This document shows, piece by piece, positions 15,555 to 24,294 of a stretch of 64,000 nt of DNA. The translations under genes and the position numbers were made by a program. Source of the stretch: DATMMS01 sp036824145. Lineage in GTDB: Bacteria; Chloroflexota; Dormibacteria; DASZGP01. Positions within the stretch are counted from its first letter, which is position 1; every line of letters begins with the position of its first letter. The DNA lies in the NCBI GenBank assembly GCA_036824145.1, contig DAITAT010000002.1, forward strand, positions 1 through 64,000, written 5' to 3'. Below the pieces are notes generated by a model. That model saw only the letters and a program-made list of their open reading frames with translations, searched no databases and was not told where the DNA came from.

Positions 15555-15857
15555 CTAGCTCTTGGGATGGGATGCCTCCATCAATGGGCCTGGTGGCCGC
15601 AAATCCAGCAGATTCTGCCACGCTGTCGAATCGAGCCGAACTGAGAGGGCTCGCTCCAGACCGCGCCGTCGTTCCGCCAGGATCCAGCAGGTTTCGTCGG
15701 GGCAGAGATAGGCGCCGCGGCCATTGAGCTTACCGCTCGGGTCGACAACCACCTCGCCTGAAGGTTGGCGAACCAGCCGGACGAGTTCGCGCTTGGGTCT
15801 TGCGGTACGGCAGCCGACGCAGGTGCGCGTGGGCAGCTTCGACTCATTCGGGCTCAT
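15555..15857 (-). CDS. ylxR: YlxR/DUF448 RNA-binding protein
   Basis: 100 aa. The signature CVGCRTARPKREL is near residues 14-26 and GRGAYLCPDETCW is near residues 47-59, both typical of the YlxR fold. In Bacillus YlxR (RnpM) has been linked to RNase P modulation and gene regulation. It sits between nusA (6 bases upstream) and infB, exactly as in the widespread rimP-nusA-ylxR-infB operon. The L7Ae-like YlxQ gene often found here is absent. Confidence 0.93.
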   Translation of the reverse strand: MSPNESKLPTRTCVGCRTARPKRELVRLVRQPSGEVVVDPSGKLNGRGAYLCPDETCWILAERRRGLERALSVRLDSTAWQNLLDLRPPGPLMEASHPKS

Positions 15858-15863
15858 GCCCGA

Positions 15864-16910
15864 TTATTCCCCAGCCAGACCGGATTCAATCGCGGCGGCT
15901 TCCGCCTCTACCTCGACCTCTCCGTCGGCCTCGCCCTTGATGTCGATCCGCCAACCGGTCAACCTCGCCGCCAGGCGGGCGTTCTGGCCGTCTTTACCGA
16001 TCGCCAGCGAGAGATGCGACGCGGGCACCATCACGGTGGCGGTCCGGGTGTCGACATCGATGCTAACTGAGTTGACGCGCGCGGGCCCCAGGGCATTGGC
16101 CACGAGCTGGTTGGGCTGGTCCGACCACTCCACGATATCGACCCGCTCGCCCGCCAGCTCCTCGCGGATGGCGTGGTTGCGGGAGCCTTTGGGCCCCACG
16201 CATGCGCCCACCGGATCGAGGCCCTCCTCACTGGAGTCGACCGCGACCTTGGTTCGCAACCCGGCTTCGCGCGCAAGAGCTTTGACCACCACCGCCCCGC
16301 TGAGGATTTCGGGAACCTCGAACTCGAGCAGCCGCTTGACCAGCCCGCGGTTGGCCCGCGAGACGACCTGGTTGGGACCGCGCTTGCCGACCCGGGGCTC
16401 CAGCAGCAGCACCTTGAGTCGCTGCCCCGCGTGGTAGCTCTCGTGGGGGATCTGCTCCTCGGGCGGCAACATCGCTTCAGCGCCGCCCGGGGTGCTGCCG
16501 GAGTCGGTCTTGACGAAGACCATGTCGCCATCGACGCGGTCGACCACCGCTGACGCCAGCTCGCCCTGATGGCGCAGGGCATCCCGGAAGAGCTGCTCGC
16601 GCTCGGCGTCACGGAGGCGGCTGAAGATGATCTTGCGGGCGGTGGTTGCGGCGCTGGCCTGGAACTGCTCGGGCGCGATCGGCTGGTAGCCGCCGGCCTC
16701 GTGGATGCCGGCGCGCAGTTCGCCGGTGGTGGTGTCGATGCGGACCTCGACCTCGCCCTCGGGCTCATGTCGCTGACGGTAGGCCTCCGCGAGGGCCTGC
16801 TCGACCACCTCCAACAGCGCGTCCTTGGAGAACCCCTTCTCTTGCTGGAGCTGGTCCAGGGCCGCCAGCAGGTCGCCGAAGGCGATGCCCGCTCCCGTGT
16901 CGTGCGTCAT
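15864..16910 (-). CDS. nusA: Transcription termination/antitermination factor NusA
   Basis: 348 aa, the compact NusA without C-terminal acidic repeats. It binds RNA polymerase and RNA and controls pausing, termination and antitermination. An N-terminal RNAP-binding domain is followed by an S1 domain, then two KH domains with GACVGPKGSRNHAI and LAIGKDGQNARLA. Its start overlaps the rimP stop (ATGA at 16907-16910), implying coupled translation. Confidence 0.96.
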   Translation of the reverse strand: MTHDTGAGIAFGDLLAALDQLQQEKGFSKDALLEVVEQALAEAYRQRHEPEGEVEVRIDTTTGELRAGIHEAGGYQPIAPEQFQASAATTARKIIFSRLRDAEREQLFRDALRHQGELASAVVDRVDGDMVFVKTDSGSTPGGAEAMLPPEEQIPHESYHAGQRLKVLLLEPRVGKRGPNQVVSRANRGLVKRLLEFEVPEILSGAVVVKALAREAGLRTKVAVDSSEEGLDPVGACVGPKGSRNHAIREELAGERVDIVEWSDQPNQLVANALGPARVNSVSIDVDTRTATVMVPASHLSLAIGKDGQNARLAARLTGWRIDIKGEADGEVEVEAEAAAIESGLAGE

Positions 16911-17425
16911 CCGGCGCCTCGATGGCGATGTGGCCGATCATCCTCGCCGAACCGGACCGCCAGCCGAGCCGCCAGCAACGAGCCCACCGGCACATCGGTC
17001 GAGCTGTCCCTGGGTCCCGCGATCGTGAGGGCGTCGTCGGTGACGCGCAGAAGGATGCCCTCGAGCACCCTTTCGGCATCGCCGTGACCAAAACGGACGT
17101 TCACGCGCTGGCCGATGAAGCTCAGGTAGTCGGGCATCCCTCGGAGCTCTCGCTCGGCGCCGGGTGATGAGACCTCGAGATCCACGTCGGCCAGGCCGAC
17201 CTCGGGATCGTCGAGCAACGGGCGCAGCGCGCGCGAGACCCGGGTGCAGCGTTCGATGTCCACGCCGCCGGGGGTGTCGATGTAAACGCGCAGCAGGCGG
17301 TGCCCCGGAGAGCCGGCCAGTCCGATCTCCCATAACTCGCAGTCCAGGCTGGCCACGGCGGCCTCGACCACGGTCCGGATCCGGTCCACCACGACGGCCG
17401 GTCTATCCATATCTATTGACAGCAT
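16907..17425 (-). CDS. rimP: Ribosome maturation factor RimP
   Basis: 172 aa. It takes part in 30S maturation near S12/S19. Recognisable features are the N-terminal helix leading to CELWEIGLAGS, the LLRVYIDTPGGVDIE segment, and VDLEVSSPGAERELR before an Sm-like C-terminal domain. Two ATG starts are possible, at 17425 and 17410; neither has a strong ribosome-binding site and I show the longer. The last residues, HRHRGAG, are basic and short. Confidence 0.93.
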   Translation of the reverse strand: MLSIDMDRPAVVVDRIRTVVEAAVASLDCELWEIGLAGSPGHRLLRVYIDTPGGVDIERCTRVSRALRPLLDDPEVGLADVDLEVSSPGAERELRGMPDYLSFIGQRVNVRFGHGDAERVLEGILLRVTDDALTIAGPRDSSTDVPVGSLLAARLAVRFGEDDRPHRHRGAG

Positions 17426-17443
17426 CGCTGATATTCAGCCCGG

Positions 17444-18388
17444 CTAGCGGCGCGTTGTCTCCCAATCGCGCCAGGCCACCAGGAGCGGGCTGGCGTTGAA
17501 GATCGAGGAGTAAGTACCGCTGACGATGCCGATCAGCAGCGCCAGGGCGAAGCCCTTGATCGATTGGGGCGCCAGCAGCAGCAACGCGAGCAGCACGAAG
17601 AGGACGGTCAGTGATGTGTTGAGTGACCTCGCCAGCGACTGCACGATCGACAGGTTGACCACCGCCTCGAAATTTTGCCGCAAGAGCCGCTGCGCGCCAC
17701 CAAAGCGCAGGTTCTCGCGAATCCTGTCGAAGATGACGATGGTGTCGTGGACCGAGAAGCCGACCACCGTCAGCACCGCGGTCACAAAGAGCAGGTCGAC
17801 CTCACCGATGGCCAGGTTGAAGACCTTGCCCAGGATCGAGAAGATGCCGGTAAGGACGAAGACGTCGTGAAGCAGCGCGATGATGGCGCTGACAGCGAAC
17901 TTCCAGCGCCCCACCCCAGGGACTGAGAAGCGCAGCGCAAGGTAGACCACGATACCGAACGACGCCAGGGTGATCAGAACCGCCGTTGTCACGACGGCCT
18001 GGCCGGCGATCTCGGGTCCGACGACGTCGAACGTCTCGACCGCCTGTCCCCCATTTGGCGGGGGCCCGAACTTGCTGTTGAGGTCGTCGCGGATGGTCTG
18101 GTCCTGGGGCTTCTGGCCGACGGGCGCGGTACCGCTCAGAGGCTTGGTGGTGATGATGACGCGGTTGCTGCTCGCGTCCTGGACGATGGCGTTGACCTGG
18201 AACGTGTCTATCTCTTTCTGCACGTCAGCAGCGCTGACGCCGTTCTTGTAGTGGAGGGTGATCCGGTTGCCACCGCTGAACGCTATCCCCAGCCGGAAGC
18301 CGACGGTGGCCATCGAGATGATTCCCGGGATGATGATCAGCAGCGAGAGCAGGAAGAAGTAGTTCCGCTTGGCAATGATGTCCTTCAC
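17444..18388 (-). CDS. secF: Protein translocase subunit SecF
   Basis: 314 aa integral membrane protein that, with SecD, helps SecYEG release exported proteins using the proton gradient. It has one N-terminal membrane helix, a periplasmic-side domain including FRLGIAFSGGN, and five C-terminal helices with the RND-like VGFSVHDTIVIFDRIREN signature. The GTG start overlaps the secD stop (GTGA, 18385-18388). The rimP start lies 18 bases beyond its stop. Confidence 0.96.
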   Translation of the reverse strand: MKDIIAKRNYFFLLSLLIIIPGIISMATVGFRLGIAFSGGNRITLHYKNGVSAADVQKEIDTFQVNAIVQDASSNRVIITTKPLSGTAPVGQKPQDQTIRDDLNSKFGPPPNGGQAVETFDVVGPEIAGQAVVTTAVLITLASFGIVVYLALRFSVPGVGRWKFAVSAIIALLHDVFVLTGIFSILGKVFNLAIGEVDLLFVTAVLTVVGFSVHDTIVIFDRIRENLRFGGAQRLLRQNFEAVVNLSIVQSLARSLNTSLTVLFVLLALLLLAPQSIKGFALALLIGIVSGTYSSIFNASPLLVAWRDWETTRR

Positions 18389-19881
18389 TGCATTCGCTCC
18401 ACTGCGAAGAGGAAGGGCGTCCGCAGGCTGTGATACCTGATGACCAGGTGAAGCAGGAGATTGGTGACGACGACCGCCGAGAAGAAGCTCACCGCCACCC
18501 CGATGCCCAGCGTTAGGCCGAAGCCCTTGGCCTGGGTGAATCCGACCAGCCCGGGGATCCGGTCCTGCAGGTACAGGACCGCGCAGGTGATCAGGGTGCT
18601 GATGTTGGAGTCGCGGATTGCGGGCAGGGCACGGGTGTGGGCAGCTTCAACGGCGGCCGCCAGCGAGCGGCCGTTCCGAAGTTCTTCCCTTAATCGCTCG
18701 AAGATGAGGACGTTGGCATCGACAGCCATGCCCACGGACAGCACGAACCCGGCGATGCCGGCCAGGGTGAGAGTGACAGGGATGAGCTTGAAGGCCCCCA
18801 GGACGACCGCGGCGTAGAAGAGCAAGGCCAAGCTGGCGACAACTCCGGGCAGCCGGTAATAGCCGATCATGAACACCACCACCACGGCCAGGCCAAGCGC
18901 CCCGCCCAGCAGGCTCAAGCGCACCGAGTCCGAGCCAAGCGTCGCCCCCACCGAGTTGGCTGCAACGATGGTGATCTTGCCGGGAAGCTTGCCGGCGTTG
19001 AGGGTGGCGACAAGATCCTTGCGGTAGGTGGTGTCCGAGCTGACGTTGCCGCCGGAAATCTGGAATTGGCCGCCGGTCAGCGCCGACTGGACATTGGCGT
19101 TGTTCACCATGGTGTTGTCGAGGAAGATGGCGAGCTGGTTGGCCGGCGTCCCCTGTGTCTGAGCCGCCATCGGCGTCGACTGCTGGCCGAGGATGTTCGA
19201 CCCGGCGTCGGTCAGTGAGATGCTGACGATTGGTTGGTTGGTGTTGGTGTCGGTGCTCTCGCTGGCGACGGTGATCTGGCTGCCGTCCAAGCCGAACTCT
19301 TTGGGCAGGTAGCCGAGGGGGATGCACTCCTTGGTGGCGCTGCCGAAGCAGGTGCCGCCCTCAGAGACGGGAACGTAGCTCGGGTCGACGATGGGATCAC
19401 CGGTGGCGTCTTTGGGGACCCCGAGTTTCCCCCCCGGACCCGGCGTGGCCGGCGTCCAGACTCGGAACGTGAGCTTGGAAGTCTTACCCACAAGCTGGCG
19501 GGCGCGGTCGAAATCGACACCGGGGAGTTGGACCACGACCCGGTTCGCGCCCTGGGTCTGGACCACTGCCTCGCGCACGCCGATGTTGTTGACGCGGTTC
19601 TCCATGACCTGCACGGTGGAGTTCTGGGCGTCCTGCATGGTGTTGTTGCGAGCCAGCGATCGAGGGTCGATCTCGAGCACGATCTCGGTGCCGCCCTGCA
19701 AGTCAAGCCCCTTCGAGACGAAGAGCTGGCGGCCGAACAGCGTAGGCGTCTGAGTGGCCTGCAGAGGTTGGCTGAAAGGGATGTGGTTGAAATACCGGTA
19801 GATGTAGCTGTACCCGTCGATGAAGATCGCCACCAGGGCCACAAACAGGACCCCGAAGGCCAGCCATCTATTTATCCGCAC
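18385..19881 (-). CDS. secD: Protein translocase subunit SecD
   Basis: 498 aa. N-terminal membrane helix, then the conserved KGLDLQGGTEIVLE segment, a large extracytoplasmic domain including the P1 head, and six C-terminal helices with VDANVLIFERLREEL. The start is GTG at 19881-19879, which overlaps the end of tgt by 14 bases. The usual yajC gene between tgt and secD is absent here. The extracytoplasmic region contains an extra TATPGPGGKLG-like loop around residue 145. Confidence 0.96.
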   Translation of the reverse strand: MRINRWLAFGVLFVALVAIFIDGYSYIYRYFNHIPFSQPLQATQTPTLFGRQLFVSKGLDLQGGTEIVLEIDPRSLARNNTMQDAQNSTVQVMENRVNNIGVREAVVQTQGANRVVVQLPGVDFDRARQLVGKTSKLTFRVWTPATPGPGGKLGVPKDATGDPIVDPSYVPVSEGGTCFGSATKECIPLGYLPKEFGLDGSQITVASESTDTNTNQPIVSISLTDAGSNILGQQSTPMAAQTQGTPANQLAIFLDNTMVNNANVQSALTGGQFQISGGNVSSDTTYRKDLVATLNAGKLPGKITIVAANSVGATLGSDSVRLSLLGGALGLAVVVVFMIGYYRLPGVVASLALLFYAAVVLGAFKLIPVTLTLAGIAGFVLSVGMAVDANVLIFERLREELRNGRSLAAAVEAAHTRALPAIRDSNISTLITCAVLYLQDRIPGLVGFTQAKGFGLTLGIGVAVSFFSAVVVTNLLLHLVIRYHSLRTPFLFAVERMQ

Positions 19882-20992
19882 GGCGTCGGATTATATCTGC
19901 GCCATCGATTCGCGCGGATTGGAACTGGGCGAACTCACCGGCCAGGATGGCAACGCGAGCGAGTCGGGTCAGCTCGAGGGTGTGGTGCAGGTTATGGATC
20001 GTCAGTAGGCGGTAGCCCAGCAGTTCACCACGGAGGAAGAGATAGCGAAGCTGAGCGCGGGAGTGGCTGCGACACGCGGCGCAGGCGCAGCCCTCCTCGA
20101 GGGGGCCGGGGTCATCGGTGTAGGCGGCGTTGGAGATGTTGAGGCGGTCGGGCCCGACCAGCGCCGAGCCCGTCCGCGCCAGCCGAGTCGGCCAGACGCA
20201 ATCGAAGAGGTCGACGCCGGCGGCGATCGCACCGAGCAGCTCGGGCTCGCTGCCGACGCCCATCAGGTAGCGCGGCTTGTCCGCGGCCAGCTCCTGGTTG
20301 ACCACCACGGCCAGCTCGTGCCCCAGGCCCGCCGGCTCGCCGAGGCTGAGGCCGCCGATGGCGTTGCCGGGGAAACTCATGGCATCGATGGCGCGTGCGC
20401 TCTGGCGTCGCAGCTCGGGGTTGAAGCCCCCCTGCACGATGCCAAATAGCTCGGTTGGACCACGACTCCAGGCATCACGGCATCGCTCGGCCCAGAGGTG
20501 AGTGCGCTCGGTGGCGGCCTCGGCGGCGGCCGGTGCGGCCGGGTATCCCACCGGGTGATCCAGCGCCATCATCACGTCCGGCGCCATCTGCTCCTGGAGG
20601 GCGATCGCCAGCTCGGGGGTGAGCTTCCGCTCCTCCCCCTCGGCATCCTGGAAGCGCACGCCGTCGTCGTCGACGGTGGCCGTGCCGGCTCGGTCGAGAC
20701 TGACGGCCTGGTAGCCGCCGCTGTCGGTGAGGATGTTGCCCTGCCAGCCGGTCAAGGCGTGCAGGCCGCCGGCCTGTGCCACGGCATCGCCCCCGGGCGC
20801 CATCCACAGGTGGTAGGCGTTGGCCAGGATGATGCTCGGCCCAAGGCGGCGGAGGTCCTCGGTGTCGATCGCCTTGACAGTGCCCCGGGTGCCCACCGGC
20901 ATGAAGGATGGCGTCTCGACGACGCCATGGCCCAGGGTCAGGCGCGCGGCCCGCGGCGACACCGCCCCGCCAGCGAGCAGCTCGAATTTCAG
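19868..20992 (-). CDS. tgt: Queuine tRNA-ribosyltransferase, CTG start
   Basis: 374 aa, the normal length. It exchanges guanine 34 for preQ1 in tRNAs with GUN anticodons. DSGGYQAVSL carries the active-site region, FDCVWPTRLARTG the second catalytic segment, and CACAAC plus a later His form the zinc site. The conserved N-terminus KFELLA begins straight after a CTG at 20992-20990. No ATG, GTG or TTG lies near it, and the next GTG downstream would cut into the domain. GGAG sits 5 bases before the CTG, and the CTG overlaps the queA stop as CTGA. I therefore choose CTG. Confidence 0.95.
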   Translation of the reverse strand: MKFELLAGGAVSPRAARLTLGHGVVETPSFMPVGTRGTVKAIDTEDLRRLGPSIILANAYHLWMAPGGDAVAQAGGLHALTGWQGNILTDSGGYQAVSLDRAGTATVDDDGVRFQDAEGEERKLTPELAIALQEQMAPDVMMALDHPVGYPAAPAAAEAATERTHLWAERCRDAWSRGPTELFGIVQGGFNPELRRQSARAIDAMSFPGNAIGGLSLGEPAGLGHELAVVVNQELAADKPRYLMGVGSEPELLGAIAAGVDLFDCVWPTRLARTGSALVGPDRLNISNAAYTDDPGPLEEGCACAACRSHSRAQLRYLFLRGELLGYRLLTIHNLHHTLELTRLARVAILAGEFAQFQSARIDGADIIRRRADK

Positions 20993-22056
20993 GCCGGCTC
21001 CAGCAGCATCGCGTCGCCAAAGCTGTAGAACCGGTAGCCGCGCTCGATGGCCTCCCCGTAGGCCGCCAACACCCGCTCGCGGCCCGCGAACGCCGACACC
21101 ATCACCAGCAGCGTGCTCTTGGGGAGGTGGAAGTTGGTTAGCAGCAGGTCGACTTCGCGGAACCGAAAGCCGGGACGGATGAAGATGTCGGTGTCGCCGG
21201 CGTCGGGGATGAGGTCGGCCCGGGAGCGTTTGAGGGCGGCCGCCTCCAGGGCGCGCGCGGAGGTGGTGCCGACTGCCACGACCCGGCCGCCGCGTCCCCG
21301 ACATGCGTCGATGGCGGCACGCGTCGGCCGGGGGATGCGATAGGCCTCCGAATGCATCCGATGCTCCTTTAGGTTCTCGGTGCGCAGTGGCTGGAAAGTG
21401 TCGAGCCCGATCCGCAGCGTCAGCGCGGCGCGCTCGATGCCGGCCGCCTGGAGCCCATCCATCATCGCGTCGGTGAAGTGCAGGCCGGCTGTGGGCGCGG
21501 CGGCCGAGCCGCGCACGCGGGCGTAAACCGTCTGGTAGCGCTCGGGGTCGTTGAGGCGCTCTTTGATGTAAGGCGGCAGGGGCGCCTCGCCGATCTCAGG
21601 CAGCAGCGCTTTCAGCCGGCCAGGCGGCGAGAAGCGCAGGACCCGGCCACCGCCGGGCGACTGCTCGACGACGTCCGCCCACAACGAGAACCGGAGCTGG
21701 AGCCGCGCCCCCGGATAGGCGGCCTTACCAGGGCGCACCAGGCACTCCCAACTGTCTGCATCCTTGCCAATGGGATTCAGGAGCAGGATCTCGGCACCGC
21801 GCTCCCTGAGCCGGAAACGAATCCGCGCCGGCAGCACCCGGGTTTCGTTGACCACCAGAAGGTCGCCGGCGCGGAGCTGGTCCGGGAGGTCAGAGAACGT
21901 GAGGTCCCGCGCCGCGCCGCCGGCGGGCAGATGGAGCAGCCGCGACGAGTCGCGCTGCTCCAGGGGATGCTGAGCGATCAGCCCCGGAGGCAGCTCGAAT
22001 TCGTAGTCGGCCAGCAGCCCGCCGTCGGCCTCCGCCGGTCGGCCCATCGCTTCCAA
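20989..22056 (-). CDS. queA: S-adenosylmethionine:tRNA ribosyltransferase-isomerase
   Basis: 355 aa. It makes epoxyqueuosine in tRNA from the preQ1 base that Tgt inserts, so it works with the next gene. Family features: YEFELPPGLIAQHP at the N-terminus, NETRVLPARI, a GSAAAPTAGLHFTD segment and VGTTSARALE. The last codons overlap tgt (CTGA at 20989-20992). Two Met codons at residues 1 and 4 are both possible starts. It lies 7 bases after the ruvB stop. Confidence 0.96.
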   Translation of the reverse strand: MEAMGRPAEADGGLLADYEFELPPGLIAQHPLEQRDSSRLLHLPAGGAARDLTFSDLPDQLRAGDLLVVNETRVLPARIRFRLRERGAEILLLNPIGKDADSWECLVRPGKAAYPGARLQLRFSLWADVVEQSPGGGRVLRFSPPGRLKALLPEIGEAPLPPYIKERLNDPERYQTVYARVRGSAAAPTAGLHFTDAMMDGLQAAGIERAALTLRIGLDTFQPLRTENLKEHRMHSEAYRIPRPTRAAIDACRGRGGRVVAVGTTSARALEAAALKRSRADLIPDAGDTDIFIRPGFRFREVDLLLTNFHLPKSTLLVMVSAFAGRERVLAAYGEAIERGYRFYSFGDAMLLEPA

Positions 22057-22063
22057 GGCCGGG

Positions 22064-23092
22064 CTAGGTAAAGAGGTCGGGCTGGTCGCTCCGCGCCGGC
22101 GGCTTCAGGCCGAGGTGGGTGTAGGCCAACTTGGTGGCGACCCGGCCGCGCGGCGTGCGGGCGAGGAAGCCCAGCTGGATCAGGAACGGCTCGAAGACCT
22201 CCTCAACCGTCTCGCGCTCCTCGGAGATCGAAACCGCCACCGTGTCGACCCCGACCGGGCCTCCCCCGTATTTCTCGATCACTGTCGAGAGGATGCGCCG
22301 GTCGAGTTGGTCCAGGCCCGCGGAGTCGATCGACAGCAACTCCATGGTGGCGCTGACAGCGGCGGCGTCGATTCGCCCGGAGCCCTTGACCTGGGCCCAG
22401 TCGCGGACCCGACGCAGGAGCCGGTTGGCGATCCGCGGCGTGCCCCGGGAGCGCATCGACAACACTTCGGCGGCATCGGCGTCGATCTCGATGCCGAGGA
22501 TCTTGGCCGACCGCAGCAGGATGGCGTGGATGTCGGCGGGATCGTAGAACTCGAGCCGGAAGATGGCCCCGAAGCGATCGCGCAGCGGTGAGGACAGCAT
22601 CCCCTGGCGGGTGGTCGCGCCGATGACGGTGAAGTTCGGCAGGTTGAGCCGGAGCGACTGGGCGCCGGCGCCCTTGCCGCTGACCCAGTCGAATTTGAAG
22701 TCCTCCATCGCCGGGTAGAGAGACTCCTCCACCGGTCGCGCCAGGCGATGGATCTCATCGACGAAGAAGACGCCGCCCTCCTCCAGGTTCATCAGGATCG
22801 AGGCCAGCGCTCCCTGGTGCTCGATCGCGGGCCCCGAGCTGGTCCTGATCTCGACCCCCAGCTCGTTGGCAAGGATGTTCGCGAGAGTGGTCTTGCCCAG
22901 GCCCGGTGAGCCGCAGAGGAGAATGTGCTCGAGAGCCTCACCGCGACGTTTGGCGCCTTCGAGGATCAGCTCCAGGTTGTCCTTCAGGGGCCGCTGGCCG
23001 ATGAACTCCGAGAGCCGGCGCGGACGGAGACTGACTTCGATCTCGTCCTCGACGCCGAGGCTCTGCGGCTCCAGCACCCGCGCTTCACTCAT
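22064..23092 (-). CDS. ruvB: Holliday junction branch-migration ATPase RuvB
   Basis: 342 aa AAA+ hexameric motor that drives branch migration with RuvA. Walker A is GSPGLGKTT, Walker B is VFFVDEIHRL, sensor region ATTRQGMLSSPLRDRFG, and a C-terminal winged helix with GRVATKLAYTHLG follows. An 83-base gap separates it from ruvA, the only real gap in the ruvCAB run. Length and motifs are normal. Confidence 0.97.
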   Translation of the reverse strand: MSEARVLEPQSLGVEDEIEVSLRPRRLSEFIGQRPLKDNLELILEGAKRRGEALEHILLCGSPGLGKTTLANILANELGVEIRTSSGPAIEHQGALASILMNLEEGGVFFVDEIHRLARPVEESLYPAMEDFKFDWVSGKGAGAQSLRLNLPNFTVIGATTRQGMLSSPLRDRFGAIFRLEFYDPADIHAILLRSAKILGIEIDADAAEVLSMRSRGTPRIANRLLRRVRDWAQVKGSGRIDAAAVSATMELLSIDSAGLDQLDRRILSTVIEKYGGGPVGVDTVAVSISEERETVEEVFEPFLIQLGFLARTPRGRVATKLAYTHLGLKPPARSDQPDLFT

Positions 23093-23175
23093 GGCCGAAC
23101 TCCTGCTGCAACGTGTGGTTGACTGACTCAGGACCTGGCCCGATCTTAGGATCTGCCACAGGAAAAAGAAAGCAC

Positions 23176-23787
23176 TCAGCCGGAACGATCGAGCGCCTTG
23201 AGCACCTCGGTCACCACGGTTTCGAGCGCCATCTCGTCGTTGATGTCGATGGCGCCCAACGCGCGCCGAACCTCCGACTCTCGATACCCCAGTGAAACCA
23301 GGGCGCGGACCGAGCCCTCGGCAACACCCGGGCGTATTCCGCCCGTGGCTTCGGCGCCGTCAGCTGTGGCACCGCTGAGATATTCCTCCCTGAGCTTGTC
23401 GCGGAGCTCGAGGATCACACGGGCGGCGGTCTTGATCCCGATGCCGGGGACTGTGGCCAGCAGCGCTTTATCCTCCTGGAAGACGGCTTTCTTGAGCAAG
23501 GTGACGTCGGACTGGGAGATCATCCCGAGCGCCGCCTTGGGCCCAATCCCCTTCACCGACATCAGCAGCTCGAAGAACTCGCGGTCCTCAACCGTCTTGA
23601 AGCCGTAGAGCGAGATCTGGTCCTCACGTACGTAGGTGTGGATGTGCAGGTAGACGTCCGCGCCGATGGTGGCCACCTCGGCCAGAAGGCGGCCTGGGGC
23701 GGTCACGAGATAGCCGACGTCGCCGACCTCGACGACCATCGTCTCGATGCCGACATGACTGACCTTGCCCCGCAGGGTGGCAATCAC
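23176..23787 (-). CDS. ruvA: Holliday junction-binding protein RuvA
   Basis: 203 aa. It binds four-way junctions as a tetramer and loads RuvB. The N-terminal OB domain begins IATLRGKVSHVG, the helix-hairpin-helix region includes VKGIGPKAAL and VPGIGIKTA, and the C-terminal three-helix domain that contacts RuvB ends the protein. The GTG at 23787-23785 is chosen because it gives the conserved N-terminus and overlaps the ruvC stop as GTGA. Confidence 0.96.
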   Translation of the reverse strand: MIATLRGKVSHVGIETMVVEVGDVGYLVTAPGRLLAEVATIGADVYLHIHTYVREDQISLYGFKTVEDREFFELLMSVKGIGPKAALGMISQSDVTLLKKAVFQEDKALLATVPGIGIKTAARVILELRDKLREEYLSGATADGAEATGGIRPGVAEGSVRALVSLGYRESEVRRALGAIDINDEMALETVVTEVLKALDRSG

Positions 23788-24284
23788 GAAACCTGCCTCC
23801 CCGGCTGAAGACGATGGCTCTGGAGGTGACAAAGGGCGATGGCGACGGCGTCGAAGGCATCGTCGGGCAGCTTGTCGGGAGCCTCCACGGAAGCCCGCAC
23901 CATCTTGATCATCTGCGGCTTGGTGGCCTTGCCATAGCCGGTCAGCGAGCTCTTGACCTGCATCGGGGTGTACTCCCAGACCGCCAGCCCGCTCTCCTCC
24001 ATCGCCAGCAGGATAACGCCGCGGGCCTCAGCCACCTGCATCGCGGTGGTGGTGTTGCTGGCGAAGAAGAGTTGCTCGACCGCGGCCGCGTCGGGCTTGG
24101 TCTCGGCGATCAGGACGCTGAGCTCGCGGTGAAGCTGCGCAAGGCGTTTGGGACCGGCCATTCCAGCCGTCGTCGTGATCACGCCGAAGTGCGAGAGCGT
24201 GCGCTTGCCGCCGGCGCTGCGGACCAGGGCCACCCCGGTGGTAGCGATGCCAGGGTCGACGCCGAGGACCAGCGTGTCGGTCAC
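23784..24284 (-). CDS. ruvC: Crossover junction endodeoxyribonuclease RuvC
   Basis: 166 aa, the normal size for the Holliday junction resolvase with an RNase H-like fold. The catalytic acidic residues are present: the Asp in LGVDPGIATTG, the Glu in AAVEQLFFA, and the Asp pair in PDDAFDAVAIAL. It lies between yebC and ruvA, the common yebC-ruvC-ruvA-ruvB order, and overlaps ruvA by 4 bases. Confidence 0.96.
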   Translation of the reverse strand: MTDTLVLGVDPGIATTGVALVRSAGGKRTLSHFGVITTTAGMAGPKRLAQLHRELSVLIAETKPDAAAVEQLFFASNTTTAMQVAEARGVILLAMEESGLAVWEYTPMQVKSSLTGYGKATKPQMIKMVRASVEAPDKLPDDAFDAVAIALCHLQSHRLQPGRQVS

Positions 24285-24294
24285 GCCCGGCGTC

